DNA of 64,000 nt from Gnetum montanum (GCA_015680685.1 MNCI01001986.1:292164-356163); one strand, 5' to 3'; counted from the first letter of the stretch, positions 22,295-34,227 are shown. Numbers and translations: made by a program. The notes: generated by a model not told the origin, from the letters alone.

Positions 22295-23370
22295 CTATCT
22301 TGGTTCTAGAAAAGGTTTGACTTGTTTGATATTGATCAACTGATTTTTATTTGGGCTATTAGGTTTGTAACTTATCATGGCCCTATAGGGAAAGGTTTGA
22401 TCAATTATATAAGGTTCCTCCCACAATGTTTGAAATTTTTCCTTTTGAGGTACATATGCAGGGTTCCAGTAGAGGACCTTATCTCTTGGTTGAAACCTTA
22501 CTTTCCTAATTCTAAGGTCATGGCATTGCTTGTTGAATGCCTTGTTCACCTCATTCAAAGATAAGGCCACTATGTGATTTTCATTTAACACATTCAGATT
22601 GATCAATCATTCCTTCTATGCTAGACTTAGGTTAAGGTTTAATTCACAGGCCATTGAGAGTGTACGGAGCTCAGATTGAATCGGAAGTGTTGGAAGTTTT
22701 CTATACACTAAATCATCAGGAGAGTATCCAATAGGAAGTTTCCAAGTTGATTAGTAATCCTAGAAAGCATCATTAAGTTTTGTGCTCCAATCCTTCCTAT
22801 ATTTACTAATGGTTTGCGTTAATATTTTTGTAATTTTCTAGTCGGTTACCTGTGCTTGACCATTGGCTTAGGGGTGGTAAGATGTTATTAATTTATGTTC
22901 TACCCTGAAGAGTTACATTAATTTTTGAAATGTGGCACTTGTGAAATGAGTCCCATTATCAGAAATTAGTGAATGTGGCATCCAAAACCTATTTACAATA
23001 TGTTGTTGTATAAATTTGGTGGTAGTGGTTGACATGCAATTTGTAATAGTTGCTGCTTCAGCCCATTTTGTGCAATAGTCAACTACTACTATAATATATG
23101 CATTCTTGTTAGACATGGGTGTGATGGGACCCATGAAGTCAACACCCCATATCTCAAAAGGTTATAGTGATTGAATCCACTTTTGAGGATCTTCCATACA
23201 AGCAATCATCACCCCATCATGTTGACAATGTTCACAAGACTTGATAAACTAGTGGGCATCCCTAAATATTGTGGGCCAATAGTATCCTACCATCAGATTT
23301 TTTATGGCCATGCATCTCCTTGCATAGTGACCTCCACAAGGTCCTTCATGAGCATTATGGAGAGCATGTA
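22295..23370 (-). pseudogene. E1 integrase, broken
   Basis: Minus-strand frames give an N-terminal zinc-binding region (HNAHEGPCGGHY, then CEHCQHDG), the core start GVDFMGP with the first catalytic Asp, VDYCTKWAEA, and LISDNGTHF with the second Asp. The third position reads NGQAQVTD, so the catalytic Glu has become Gln and stops flank it. The C-terminal part (22606-22298) continues through VRFQPRDKVLYWNP to a proline-rich end. This is the gypsy integrase order, and the sequence style is that of Athila/Tat elements. Confidence 0.8.
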
Positions 23371-23371
23371 G

Positions 23372-23999
23372 TTAATCTTCATCAAGGACACACCAACGGA
23401 TTAGGCCATCAGCATACACCTTGTAAAGGTATCTGTTAATTTCCATGAAGTATTTGTCTCGATGAAAAAATTGTTGCTTTTTCTTAAAATTGAAGTCTTG
23501 TGGCATCTCTTGAGTTAGAAGATATGTGAGGATGCCATTATACCATATCACTTTTTTAGGCATTTGTTCATTTATTGCTCTAGTAAAGAGGAGTTCGTTT
23601 AGAAATTGATCAAAGAGTGGGCTCTCCTCCTCTTTATTATTCCATCTTAAGTAAGAAAGATGGTTAGCAACCACATTCTTGATCCCTTTTTGATCTACCA
23701 TAGTAAGATCAAATTCCTACAAGATCACAAGCCATCATATAACATGAGGGCTCACCATCAACTTATTCATAAGGAAGCAAATTGCATTGTGATTTGTAGG
23801 TACAAATATTTTGTAACCTAGCACATAATGTCTAAAATTTTCTAACACATACACCACTGCCATTAATTCTTTCTCCATGGTAGTGTAATTTAACTTTGCT
23901 TCCACAATGCTTTGACTCACACAGTGGATATAATATAGACATTTTTTATCGTCCATCTACATGAGTACTACTACAAAAGCATAGCTAGGTGCATTTGTC
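23372..23999 (-). pseudogene. E1 RNase H and RH-integrase connector, broken
   Basis: Contains LNYTTMEKELMAVVYVLENF and then NHNAICFLMN (the RT-linked RNase H of gypsy elements), followed by DQKGIKNVVANHLSYL, which corresponds to the usual D-x-x-G-x-x-N-x-x-A-D-x-L-S-R motif with D-to-N decay. Stops separate the frames at 23735 and 23702. Confidence 0.75.
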
Positions 24000-24930
24000 A
24001 TGATATGGAATGGTCTAGACCAATATGATACCTGTAGGATTGGTGTTTCTATGAGTTTCTCTTTTAATTATTAGAATGTGTTTTCACATTTCTTAGTCCA
24101 ATTAAAAGGTGCATCTTTCTTTGTAAGTTCTACCAACGACTTTGAAATCTTAGAGAAATTCTTAATAAAGTGTTGGTAGTAACCAGTGTATCTAAGGAAC
24201 GACTAAACATCTTTAATGGTCTCTAGTTGGCTTATTATTCCTTGGATGACCCTTATCTTTTCTAGCTCTGCCTCAATCCCTTTCCATGAAATTTGGTATC
24301 CTAGCACAATGCCTTCTTGGACCATGAGATGGCTCTTTTTCCAGTTGAGCCATAGGTTTATCTCAACACATCTTTTTAGTACTTGCTCAAGTCAGTCCAA
24401 GGCTTGCTTAAAGGTAGCTCCATAGGGGAAAATTCATCCATCAAGACTTCAACACCACTACTAATTTTTTATTGAAAGATACTAAGGACGAAGTGTTGAA
24501 ATGTTGTAGAGGCATTACATAGGCCAAATGGCATCTTACAATATGCAAAAGTCCCCTAGGGACTCGTGAATGTTGTCTTGGCCTAGTCTTCTAGTGCAAT
24601 TTGGATTTGGTTATAGCAGCTATAACCATCCAAGAAACCATAATAACAATGCTTGGATATGGTTTCTAATACTTAATCCAAAAATGGTAAAGAAAAGTCA
24701 TCATTAAATGTTGACATATTTAACAATGTAAAGTCAATGAAAACTTGTCATTTACCATTCTCCTTTGGTACAATTACGAATGGGCTAACCCACTTACTAT
24801 CTATGATTTAATAGATAAACCCTATCCTGAGGAGTTACTTTATCTTCTCCTTAACGATTTGCTTCAATTTGGGGTTTAGTTGTCTTTACAGCTGCCTTCT
24901 AGGCTTCATGGCCAAGTTAGTGTAGATGCG
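24000..24930 (-). pseudogene. E1 reverse transcriptase, broken
   Basis: On the minus strand KMPFGLCNASTTFQ is followed by VEVLMDEFSPYG, where gypsy RT has the catalytic V-F-M-D-D box; the second Asp is now Glu. KSHLMVQEGIVLGY and the T-G-Y-Y-x-x-F-I thumb motif follow. At least six stops interrupt the frame. Plus-strand frames in this interval are shadows. Confidence 0.75.
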
Positions 24931-25890
24931 ATGCTGGCATATTCTTAGATTGGTTCCTATTAACTCTAGATATCACCAAGCAAAGGTTGTTGAAAATTTA
25001 TTCATCACTTTCAACAAATTTTCTTTTTGTTTAGGAGCAAGTTTGACATTAATGATGATTAGTTTACCATTCTTTAAAAATGCATACTCCATTCTGATTG
25101 ATAGAGTTTTAGTTCTAAGGGCTCTTGCTTGAAGTGATCAGGGATCTCCAAATCTCCCCAATAGTTATCATCATCTTCATTAGAGAGTTGGAAATGGACT
25201 TGTTCAATTTTGTCCATGCCTTCTACATATGCACAAGTTAAACTCTTAGTTTTCTCCATGCATGTTGTGCTACTATTTGAATTAGCTATTAGCCATTCGG
25301 TGCCCTCCTAATTTATGGTTGCTATGTATAGACACCATTGAATATTAATTTCTTGCACATATTAATTGCATGCCTTAATGTATGTGCTTTTGATTGACCA
25401 AATCTTTTGCACATAACTGCACCCTTTTTCACTATATGCGATGCATGGAATTTGCTTCTTCTCAATTTTTCCTAACTCATTCTCCTTAGATATTTCAAGA
25501 GATAGGTCCCTTATACTCATTCGTGCATCGACCATGCTTAACCAAGCCCTTTCCATGATGATGGGGAAGTCACTTTTGTAGTTGTCCACCTTGATTATCA
25601 AAAAATCAACAGGATAGGCCCACCCACAAACTATGGTTACAATGTCCTCTACGAATCCCAAAGGGACTATGATCGACTGATCTACTAATTCTAAATGAAT
25701 ATTGCTCCTCTTAAGAGGTGGTAGGTTCCAGGCCTTATACATATCATGGGAGATGAGGTTAACACTGAAACTAAAGTTAAGAAGAGCCTTGCATGGCTCT
25801 TATCTAGCAATCTATAGAAAGATGAGTAGACTTCTTGGATCAGATCTTTTTGTAGTAAGGTTGCCAGCCTTGATCTAGTTAGAAACAACA
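24931..25890 (-). pseudogene. E1 protease and protease-RT linker, broken
   Basis: The minus-strand frame at 25891-25365 carries LVDQSIIVPLGFVEDI, VDFLIIKVDNYKSDFPI and MERAWLSMVDA, the order seen in Athila-type retropepsins (usual I-L-G-R-P-F-L near the end). The active-site region reads NFSFSVNL, where D-L-G-A-S-V-N-L is expected, so the catalytic Asp is lost. The linker to RT (about 25260-25070) is acidic. Confidence 0.65.
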
Positions 25891-26269
25891 TGAGTTAGCA
25901 TTATAGTGCAAATCCTAGGTGGCACTTGGTTTGAAGGATGCTCAAAGGTATTTGATGCAGAGGATGAGGCTACTAGAGATATAGGGTGATCAATCAGAGT
26001 AGGTTATGAGGGCTAGAAAGGATTTTTGGGCTAGACCATTTGGTTAAAAAATTGGTTGTGAGTGTATATCCCTTGTAGCATTTCGTTGTTGTGACTATGG
26101 AGGAATTTCACCCTGCATGGATGGAGCAGGAGGTAACTAAGTTAAAGGTGGAGGTGTAGGTGCAGAGGGATGTGGAGGATGATAAGGATGTAGATGTGGG
26201 TTTTTCCTTGAGTAGATGATGAATGTGTTTAGTGGTACTTTGGAGTGTAATAGTGATGCTGGAATGATG

Positions 26270-27600
26270 CATGACTCGCTAAACTTCTAGGGGTGATGGA
26301 TTGCTGAACATAGTATCCATATGGATAGGGTTTCCTATAAGGGTATTGCTATCTTGGTGATGGCATTTACCATGATTGTGATTAATACCACTGTTGGTAC
26401 TATTCATAAGGTTGTGGAGGAATTTCAATTGGGTAGTAAGCTTGTTGATATTAGTGGAATTTCCTTGGACTACCTTGAGGGTAAGGTAATCATCTTAGAG
26501 CTTGTCTACATGCTAGGAGAGGATTTAATGTGTACACTCCAGACTCTTGTATGTGTGAGACCATAGGGCAACATCCCTTTGAATGTTTATATTGACAAAT
26601 TTCACATTCAATTTCATCATTAGAGTCAGATTCCACAACTTCCTCTACTACAGTAGCTTTGCCCTTACCTCTTTGGTAGGCACGTTTAGTTTTTTTTTGC
26701 CATCTATGATTACGATCACTATTTTGCTCTTTGGATTCTTCAACAATTTTCAAAGCGATTTGAAAATTTTCATCCAAAGAGTTCCATAACTTGTCAACCT
26801 TGGCTGAAATGTTAGAAATAGATTTTTGGATAGGCAAGGTCTTTCTATTCACCACTTCATCAAGTGGTGACTCCTCCTCATCACAAAATTAGACCTCTTG
26901 TTTTCTAATGGACAGATCCCTATTATACTCTTTAGCACTCTCCCTTTTTCATAGCTCATGTTCTTCTTTTGCTACCTACTCAATTACCCTTTGGATTTAA
27001 TGACCTCTCATTTTAGACAGCCTTCCTTGGGCATACACCCCAAGGGTTCTTCTTATTTCTACTTTAAGCCCGTCTATGATGTGGTGAAGTTGTTTCCTCT
27101 GAGAGTAACCATGGCTAGGGCATCTATGTAAGAGTGAATAGTATTAGCCCATGGTGGCATCCAAAGGTTCATGTGCTCCTTGTTTCTATCCTTGGATTTG
27201 CCTCTCAGATTAGACACTTTGGAGTATGTTTGGTATTTGTCATTAAATAGCTCCAACATGGTACTCCATCTTTAGATAGATTCTGATTCTAAGGATCGGT
27301 ACCAACTTTCAACTTTCTTAATGAGTGTCCTTGGAAAAAACTTGAGTTTTTGCCACTTTTTCTTAATATTCTATAAGGCACAAGCATCTTGAAAAGCTTG
27401 TAGATATGTTTGTGTTGGCACATTTTGGCCATTTCATGGAACAGGAATTTGCAGATCGAAGCAAGCAATGAAGGAAGTAATCAAGGGTCTGTGTATCTAT
27501 GTAGTAGCAGGTCTGGTCTATGTGCTGGGTTATTGTAGATTTTTGTGGGTTTAATATATGAATTCTGGAATCTATTTTTGGGTTGTCATATATCACACCT
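26270..27600 (-). pseudogene. E1 gag with a CX2CX3HX4C knuckle, 5'-truncated
   Basis: Capsid fragments lie at 27596-27366 and 27259-27077. The C-terminal part at 26855-26493 has a K/E-rich helical stretch and then the knuckle C-E-I-C-Q-Y-K-H-S-K-G-C-C (26568-26606). The spacing is CX2CX3HX4C, one residue shorter than the canonical retroviral knuckle. The same spacing is found in E5 and the L5/L6 gag. The N-terminus is missing at the junction near 27600. Confidence 0.65.
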
Positions 27601-28185
27601 CATTAAAAAGAGCTCAAAAATTAAGTGATTGGTAGACACCCTAAGGTACAAGATTCAAAGCCTAGTATTATCACCTCCATAGGCTATCTTAAAGGCATGT
27701 TCCAACCATAAATTATAGCGAATAAGTTAAGTACTTTGAATAGTTCTGTGAATTCAAAACCTGCTACCAAAGACCTTTATCATTTGCCCTTACTATACCA
27801 CCTAGAGTAAGCAGACCTCACCTTACCAAAATAATGATAGCTATAACATTGCATAGAAATTCATATAACTTGTTTGAATGTCTATTTCCAATGTTCCCTG
27901 CGATATTAGCCATATACCTGCCATCGTCAGTTCAGGATAAAGGGCAAGAGTAAACTAAATGTGTGGGGATCTAGTTTTGATATTTACACACTGACTTTTA
28001 TACAAGCTTGTTGGAGCGGAAGATATTCTATTCAAACATACAGGATGTGGGCAAGTTGAGTTTAGCAGCCATGGACAGCTTTACTTTACCGACAACAATG
28101 GTAGCCCAGCTTGGTCCACCCTCATTTTTTGGTTGCAATATTCAGTTTTTCCTGGCTAGCATGGAGAATTTCCACAACAATCTGA
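27600..28185. other. Unique, host-like sequence next to the condensin-like fragment
   Basis: No similarity to any retroelement part elsewhere in the window. The local composition rises towards the right. A plus-strand frame at 28008-28232 (74 codons) overlaps the start of the next feature in another frame and may be part of the same broken gene; no domain is recognised. Confidence 0.4.
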
Positions 28186-28640
28186 GAACTAGAATCAGAC
28201 ACGGCACTGTTCAACACTTCCAATTACAGTGATTCCAAGTATCAGGTACAGCAGTGGAGGGAGCTGGCCGTTGAGCACGTTATGAGGTTCGTCACGGTCT
28301 TCATGGCATTTTGAGATGGATACTGCGGTGGTGTGAACAACGAGTGTGACACGTTTCTGGAGGAATTCTTCAGTGTTCTTCTCTTCTACACAAACGCAGT
28401 CAGCAAGTCCATCAGATTTCGTGCCTGCCTATTGCTGTCAAAAATTCTACCGTGCATCTTCAATGATGCCGAGGTTTCCAATGAGGCCTGGGATGCTGTT
28501 ATTGCTGTTATGCAACGTTGCCTCCATGACCACGCCCCCATCATTAGGGTTTTTTCCACCCGTTCCCTTGCGCGTTTCACCGGTGACCCCGAGAACGTCA
28601 AAATTGGAGAGTGTGGAAAAATGCTCTATAATTTATGCTA
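28186..28640 (+). pseudogene. CAP-G: Fragment resembling condensin I subunit CAP-G (HEAT repeats)
   Basis: A single plus-strand frame opens at 28186 and closes at 28639. It reads through WRELAVEHVMRFV, then an in-frame TGA at 28312-28314, then CDTFLEEFF, SIRFRACLLLSKIL, DAEVSNEAWDAVI and APIIRVFSTRSLARF. This order (VRFRACQ-like helix, an EVS-x-E-x-W segment, a V-R-x-x-A-x-x-A-L-S-R-F helix) is that of the first HEAT repeats of the non-SMC condensin subunit G, which helps compact mitotic chromosomes. The TGA could be a decayed CGA. An exon end at GAGAAC^GTCAAA (about 28600) is possible. It is a gene fragment or pseudogene, or one exon of a gene with long introns; the stop favours a pseudogene. 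Confidence 0.55.
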
Positions 28641-29247
28641 GACAGATTTATGATGAAGGAGCATGAAAACGTAGCAGATTTGTTGTTGGAATTCTGGATG
28701 ATTCCCTTCGATGGAGGAAGACGAATTTGGCCTAGCATGGTTTCAGCTTTGCAGTAGCTCAGGGTTGCTCTTGGGGCTCTAGTTTTTCACAGTGACTGGC
28801 GAGTTGATGGGAGGATAAGGCCATGTGGTCCGTTGCCGTCACTACAGCGCTCACCGGAATCATCATCCTGGGCCATCCCTGGTGTCGTCTCTGCTTTCAG
28901 GAACAAAAAGAAGAAGGAAGGGTCCCTGTTCCTGCGCCTACATCATTTGTTGGGCCTGTTTTCGTAGTAGTAGAGCACCGAATATAGATGCAGATTTCTA
29001 GGTCGTCGTCGGATTCAAGGTTGTGCACTGTAGCTCCAAGAATGATCTCACGACCATGCCAAAAATACAAGATATACAATCCAAGTACTTCCAACTTTGT
29101 TATCTGCTAGGGCCAAAACGTGAATTCCATGAGAGGCTCACTTAAAAGTTGAAACATAAAAAAAAGGGGTGCCATAAGAATAGGCAGAAACGTTGCATAG
29201 ATTTTTCAGCCTTTGACAAGGGATGAAGAAATTTGACAGATGAGAAA
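28641..29247. other. GC-richer segment after the condensin-like fragment, no gene recognised
   Basis: Continues the higher GC of the previous feature to about 29100. A 65-codon minus-strand frame (29094-28900, starting MEVLGLYILYF) is the best open frame but matches nothing I know. No further CAP-G sequence is evident. Confidence 0.35.
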
Positions 29248-30310
29248 TGTTAGGATAATATAGTTGAAAGGTCAAAATGATGTATATTAGAGGGTTTAAA
29301 AGAATTACTTTAAATATTTATTATTTTTTTAATGCCCTATATGTATAGGTATGAAACAAGTGTCAATTATAATTCTTTCATATCTAACTACCATGGTGGT
29401 TAGAACTTCCCTTAGTGATTGCAACCAAATTGTAACCCCTACAAAGGACACTTGTCAACTACAACCTCTTTATCTCCACAATGGCCACTTGTCAACCAAA
29501 TGGAACACTTTTCAACTACAACTTTTTTATCTCCATGGTGACCACTTGGCAACTGAATGAAGACACTTGGCAACTAAATGAAGAAACTTGGCAACTAAAT
29601 GGGACACTTGTCACCTGCAGCTTTTTTCTCTCTACGGTGGTTATAACCATCCAGGATATTTTGTAACTTACCTACCTACCTTTGAACCCTATAAAAAGGC
29701 TTCAGGGATCTTGGGGGATACATCACTTGGGGTCTCATTTTTGGATCACACTTGAGCTCTCACTTAGAGACACACTTGGGATCACACATTGTGAAAGATT
29801 GCTTGTAAGATGGCTTGCTAAAGAAAGGATTTTAGCCTCTTTTTCATAGTCCTGTGAGTTATGTTTTATTTTTATTAAATTGTCTAGCTAGTGGTTTAGA
29901 TAGTATCATCCTTGGCAAGTAATTTTGGGGATTTTAGATTGCTCTTATTGTTCTTGTTGCCCGATAGAAATTTCTGTTAAAATTTTGCCATAGAAGCGCT
30001 TGTGTTTGAAAGCCTTAAGAGCATTTTAGTAGTAACTTTATTATTTTGCAACGTATAAGGACCACTATTGGGATTGTTGTAAGAGAGCCTCTGCTTGTAG
30101 TCATGCCGTTGAACGATTCAATAGTCAAGAGGGTTCAAAAAATATTTGGTATTTTGATGGGACCAGAATAGCTTCTTTTTATCTTTAAAGTGAATCTCCA
30201 TGGTATTTCAATAAGAAATTGTCAAGTATTTTGAAGGTTCTTTCGAATTCAATTGTTGACATTTATTATCTAGCCAAAATGGAGTCTCGTACATGATAGT
30301 TTACGCAACA
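29248..30310 (+). repeat. Copia-type LTR C1
   Basis: Starts TGTTAGGATAATAT and ends ACGCAACA, followed at 30317 by TGGTAGCATAG, a plausible decayed initiator-Met PBS (TGGTATCAGAG, 9 of 11). A TATA box (CCCTATAAAAAGG) is at 29688-29700. U3 holds imperfect repeats of CACTTGTCAACTACAACCT and CACTTGGCAACTAAATG type (29448-29620). Length about 1.06 kb. No second LTR is found in the window. Confidence 0.6.
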
Positions 30311-30904
30311 ATTTTTTGGTAGCATAGTAGGATTGTCTTGAAGAAATTGCTTATTTGAGCCTTGGAAGTTTGAACAATTTGTAGTTATTGAGTTTGGGAT
30401 AGCTTTATTTTGAAGTGTTTACTTGTGTCATTTTACCTTGTTTAAATATTTGAGGTCCACACAAATCTTTTTTCTTTCTGTCTATTTCCATCGAATCTTG
30501 CTCTATTTCTAGTTTTCTTGTGGAACTACCTCTTTCTTGGGGGAAAATTAGAAGTAGATTCACAGAGTTGTGCTCAAATGTTTTTGCAAAATTTTATTTG
30601 TTACAAGTAGGTATTATAAGGACCATGTAGACTAGGCAATTGAACAAAATAGGAACTCTCAATAACTCACAGTACTTGGCAAAGTTGGCTGAATCTCTTT
30701 AAGATAAGTCATTTGTAGTTTACACACAACACAATCATTTCATATTTCACAACCACACACTGCAACAGCACACACACATACTCACATTAACTACTGAGTC
30801 TATTTGGAGGTATCTGGGCCTTGGTGTTGCCAGAGACCAGCAGGCACCTAAATCCTGTTCGAGGACACTCGTTAGCAGTCGCGTCCCAAACGGTCGCCAA
30901 CAGT
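30311..30904 (+). other. Internal start of the C1 element, no gene recognised
   Basis: AT-rich sequence after the PBS, with a CA-rich run at 30720-30790 and a short GC-richer stretch at 30825-30904. It ends where minus-strand gag of the L4 copy begins. Either a truncated leader or unrelated insertion junctions. Confidence 0.35.
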
Positions 30905-31838
30905 TTGCAGATCAGAATTATATCCCTCGTCAAATTTTGGGATATTTTTCATATCTAGGTGCCTGATCCAACTATCCTTCATGTGCCTGGTTGGAATTCT
31001 TATTGCCTTTGAAATGTTAAGCATACTTTGAGTTGCTAGTAAAGGTTCATCATCATCACTGTGTTGATGACGCCAATGATAGTTTTGGCCACCCCTTCGA
31101 TTTTGGCGGCCTTCATGGTCATTGTTATTTTGTTGATCACCTTCATCACGGTTATTTCAATGATGGCTTCCATGAGAACAATCAGATGAAGAAGAATGTT
31201 TGGAATCAAATGAAGAGGATGAAGAGGAAGGTGGACTAACACTACCACCATGGTGTCTACCACCACTCTTACACTTTTTACAATCACCATCATTAGATCC
31301 CTTGTTATTGTCATGTTTACCCAAGTTCCTACCTTGGCTACCACTCTTTCTTGAACCCGATTTATGAATAGTTGATGACAAGGTCAAGTTCACACCCTCA
31401 CGATTAGTAATAGGGGGTTAAGAATCTTCGTATTGAGAACCTTCCAAGGGAGGATCCTCATTGTCCTCTTAATTTAGTAGGAATAAGGGGTTAGTGTAAT
31501 GTTTCCCCTCTGTGGCTTCATGAAGTCTCTCTTGACATTTATCTTGCTTATTTTGTGTTTCAGTGGGATAATATTTTTGAGTGTCATATCCATCTACAAT
31601 GTACTCTTCATGAAGATTTTCTATGCCCAAATTCTTAAGGATTTTAAATAGCATTCTGGGCACAGATCTATCAGGGGGCAAAACAACATTGCCCTCCATA
31701 TCATGCCATCGCATTTGTTCATCCCGATGTAGAATGAAGGTGAAATTCAACACAAACTCATCTGGATGAGTGTATACCACCTTGCATTCTTGTGGGACCA
31801 GTGGTTTAGTATCTTCAGGCTTATGAGAAGAAGAAGAC
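30905..31838 (-). pseudogene. gag N-terminal part of the L4 copy
   Basis: The ATG at 31838 lies 138 bp from the PBS. The first 123 codons are open (start MSSSSHKPEDTKP). An S/H/G-rich stretch and a basic N/D/R-rich stretch follow, then DDDEPLLATQS, which pairs with NDDEPLLATTS of E5 gag, and LDMKNIPKFDEGY (LDLKNFPNFSGGY in E5). The similarity to E5 stops abruptly at about 30905, the truncation point. Confidence 0.65.
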
Positions 31839-31975
31839 ATTTTGTAAAAAAAAATGAAATTATCAGTGTGCTTTTATAATTTATGTATAGTGGGAATGTT
31901 ATTGACTTTTAGGTTCATACAACAATATTAGTGGTATCCACTTAGACCTAAATAGCACATGTTCCACAAAAAAAG

Positions 31976-31993
31976 TCCCCAGTAATGGTGCCA
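31976..31993 (-). other. tRNA-Asp-type PBS of LTR L4
   Basis: On the minus strand TGGCACCATTACTGGGGA, close to TGGCGCCGTTGCCGGGGA, one base from the LTR end at 31995. Confidence 0.75.
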
Positions 31994-31994
31994 A

Positions 31995-32902
31995 TGATGA
32001 GTGATAAGGTACCCCTATGCCCAACCATACAAATCACAAGTGTTCATGCATGATTTGGTTGATTTATATGGACTTCATTGTTTCTAGTGTAGTAGCCCTT
32101 TAGGAAGTGAATTCAGCCTTAAGGTTAATCATTGTCATCCCAATTACACTTGTGATGTACATTGGTATGGTTAAGTGTAATTGACACCTTTGATTTTTAT
32201 CATTTTGTATTTTATATTTTGATGCTCGAAATGTAGATAAAAGGAGTGTAATTAACTAATCTAAATTACTCATTAACTAATCATCTAACTAATCCTAACA
32301 TAATTATCCATTCCTACTTTCCGTACATGTATTGAACCCATGTATCCACTACTGAGAACCAAACACTACACTATTGGGTGTACCAAGTGATAATGTTGCT
32401 AGGATTACCAAGAAAATACATGTTACACTCGAAGCGGTCGTACTTATGTGTGTAATCTATCTTTCTTGATTATCTCATTGATGTAATAACTAGAAAATAT
32501 TTGATAACTAATTGAAGCATTTAATAAATAATTGAAAACATTAAATGCATAAATAAAATAGCTAATCTATCCAAAGTGCTACAAGGTTTATTAGAAAGCT
32601 TGTCTTTATTGCTGCACACATTGTCATACTCAGGTACAACAATACTCAAATAAAGATCCATACACTCAATGACTCTTGCTATAGGCACTTAGGGAAAAAA
32701 TTCCAACTTTTGAATGGAAAAACTGCAAGAGCTTTGCTACTACTAAAATTTGGATTTTCCATAAATGCAGCTGGTAGGCATGTATTTATAGGCAATGGAT
32801 AAACACTACATCAATGAGGCCTCGTCGATGTACGATGAAATGCATTGATGGGGCCTCGTTGACGAGGCCTCATCGACACAGCCAACCAACGATGACTCAT
32901 CA
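31995..32902 (-). repeat. LTR L4 of the Athila-like family
   Basis: 908 bp, TGATGAGTGA to ACTCATCA. The TATA box on the minus strand is at 32782-32792. A CpG-bearing palindrome block (GAGGCCTCGTCGATG, GACGAGGCCTCATCGAC) is at 32813-32880. It is the copy most similar to L3. Confidence 0.8.
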
Positions 32903-34154
32903 TACATATTTTTTTGTTCATAAATAGGAACCTTTTTATCATGAAGAGTTGGATCCAAGTTATATTCCTCTACACTCTTCCTTTTACACATCTCTCCTTC
33001 TTCTTTTGCCACCTATTCAACTAGCCTTTATATCTAATGAGCCCTCAACTCTAATAATCTTCCTTAGGCATAGATCCCAAGGGTCTTCCTTTGGCATAGA
33101 TCCTAAGGATCTTCCTTATTTTACTTTGAAGCCCATCTATGATGTGATGAAGCTATTCTTTTTGATAAAATCCATAACTTGGGCATCTATGCAATAGAAA
33201 ATAGTATCTTCCGAAGGCTACAGCTACGAATTCATGGTTTTCTTGCTTCCACCCTTGGATTTATTCTCTTATATTGGACACTCTTGAATAGGTTTAGTAT
33301 TTTTTGTTGAGGAGCTTAAGGATTGTGGACAACTGGTGGATTGAATCTAGTTCCAACAATCTTAGTATCCTAGGAAAGAGCTTATGCTTTTGTCACTTAC
33401 TTTCAATATTTTTCAAGGTGTAGGCATCATGGAAGACTTGTAAATGATGTTGTGGATCAAAATTATAGCCTCCCTTAAATTTAAAAAATGTTATTTATAT
33501 TAAGCCATTTGATGTAGCTTTCTCTTTAATGCCTATGGGATATTCTAACTACCTCCATGATCTATATCATGCTTTTAGTAGCCAACAAGGATTCATCATC
33601 ATCAAACATGTCATGAACATAATCTCTATTTCAATAAGTCTAATAGTAATGATCTCATCTATACTCCTTTTTATGTCTTTCATGTTATCATTGATTTCTA
33701 TTTCTATCTTCATCTTGACTCCTTAGTGCATCTCTATCTCTATACCTACATTCATCTTTATCATAACTAGATGTTGAAGATAAAGAGGAAGATGGTTAAC
33801 TGGGAGAATTGTCATGACCCTTATATCTCCCCCTATGATCTCTTGATTCATCTCTTCTAGGTTTGAAGGAGGCCCTAGGACATAAGGTCCTCTTTGTTTT
33901 AAGATTAATCCCATCCCCTTTACAGTTGTCTATGATAGTCGAACATAGTCCTTGAATATAGTAAGAATCAGATTAAGCATATGATACATCTGCTTGTAGT
34001 GTTTCACTTTAATTCTCTTCAATATAGATCCTATCATTGCTACTATCATTGTTCTCACCATGTGATGGACTCTAGGTCCTATGTGAAGAAGACATATTTT
34101 TATTTGATAATGTGTATGACTTAAAATATTAATTGTCCTTAAAAGATAAGTCAT
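32903..34154 (-). pseudogene. gag fragment between L5 and L4
   Basis: From the leader of L5 (PBS 34209-34226) the gag reads on the minus strand down to about 32903, where it abuts L4. The 33000-33720 part is collinear with 26930-27600 of E1. A local duplication of CTTCCTTxGGCATAGATCC occurs at 33058-33110. The C-terminal gag and all of pol are absent. Confidence 0.6.
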
Positions 34155-34208
34155 TAATTCTTTTATAATGATTATTTATAATATAACTAATATAGATCAC
34201 TAGCACCA

Positions 34209-34226
34209 TCCTTGACAACAGTGCCA
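34209..34226 (-). other. tRNA-Asp-type PBS of LTR L5
   Basis: On the minus strand TGGCACTGTTGTCAAGGA, a transition-decayed form of the Asp-type site, one base from the LTR start at 34228. Confidence 0.7.
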
Positions 34227-34227
34227 A

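Larger units (their letters stand above)
5824..27600 (-). mobile_element. Element E1, Athila-like Ty3/gypsy with an extra 3' ORF, 5'-truncated and nested
   Basis: Minus-strand order: gag, protease, RT, RNase H, integrase, T-rich tract, spacer, TATA/palindrome module, extra ORF, LTR L3. The 5' end is cut within gag at about 27600, where a non-repetitive host-like segment begins. Without the 10.26-kb insertion the remnant is about 11.5 kb, a normal size for a plant Athila element. RT, integrase and protease all carry stops and changed catalytic residues. Confidence 0.7.

Noticed and set aside
28897-29094. 65-codon minus-strand frame in the GC-richer segment
   Set aside because: No recognisable domain and short; kept only as a remark in the segment entry.
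31033-31344. Plus- and minus-strand frames rich in His, Asp and Val over the L4 gag
   Set aside because: Shadows of the low-complexity S/H/G- and N/D/R-rich gag segment in other frames.
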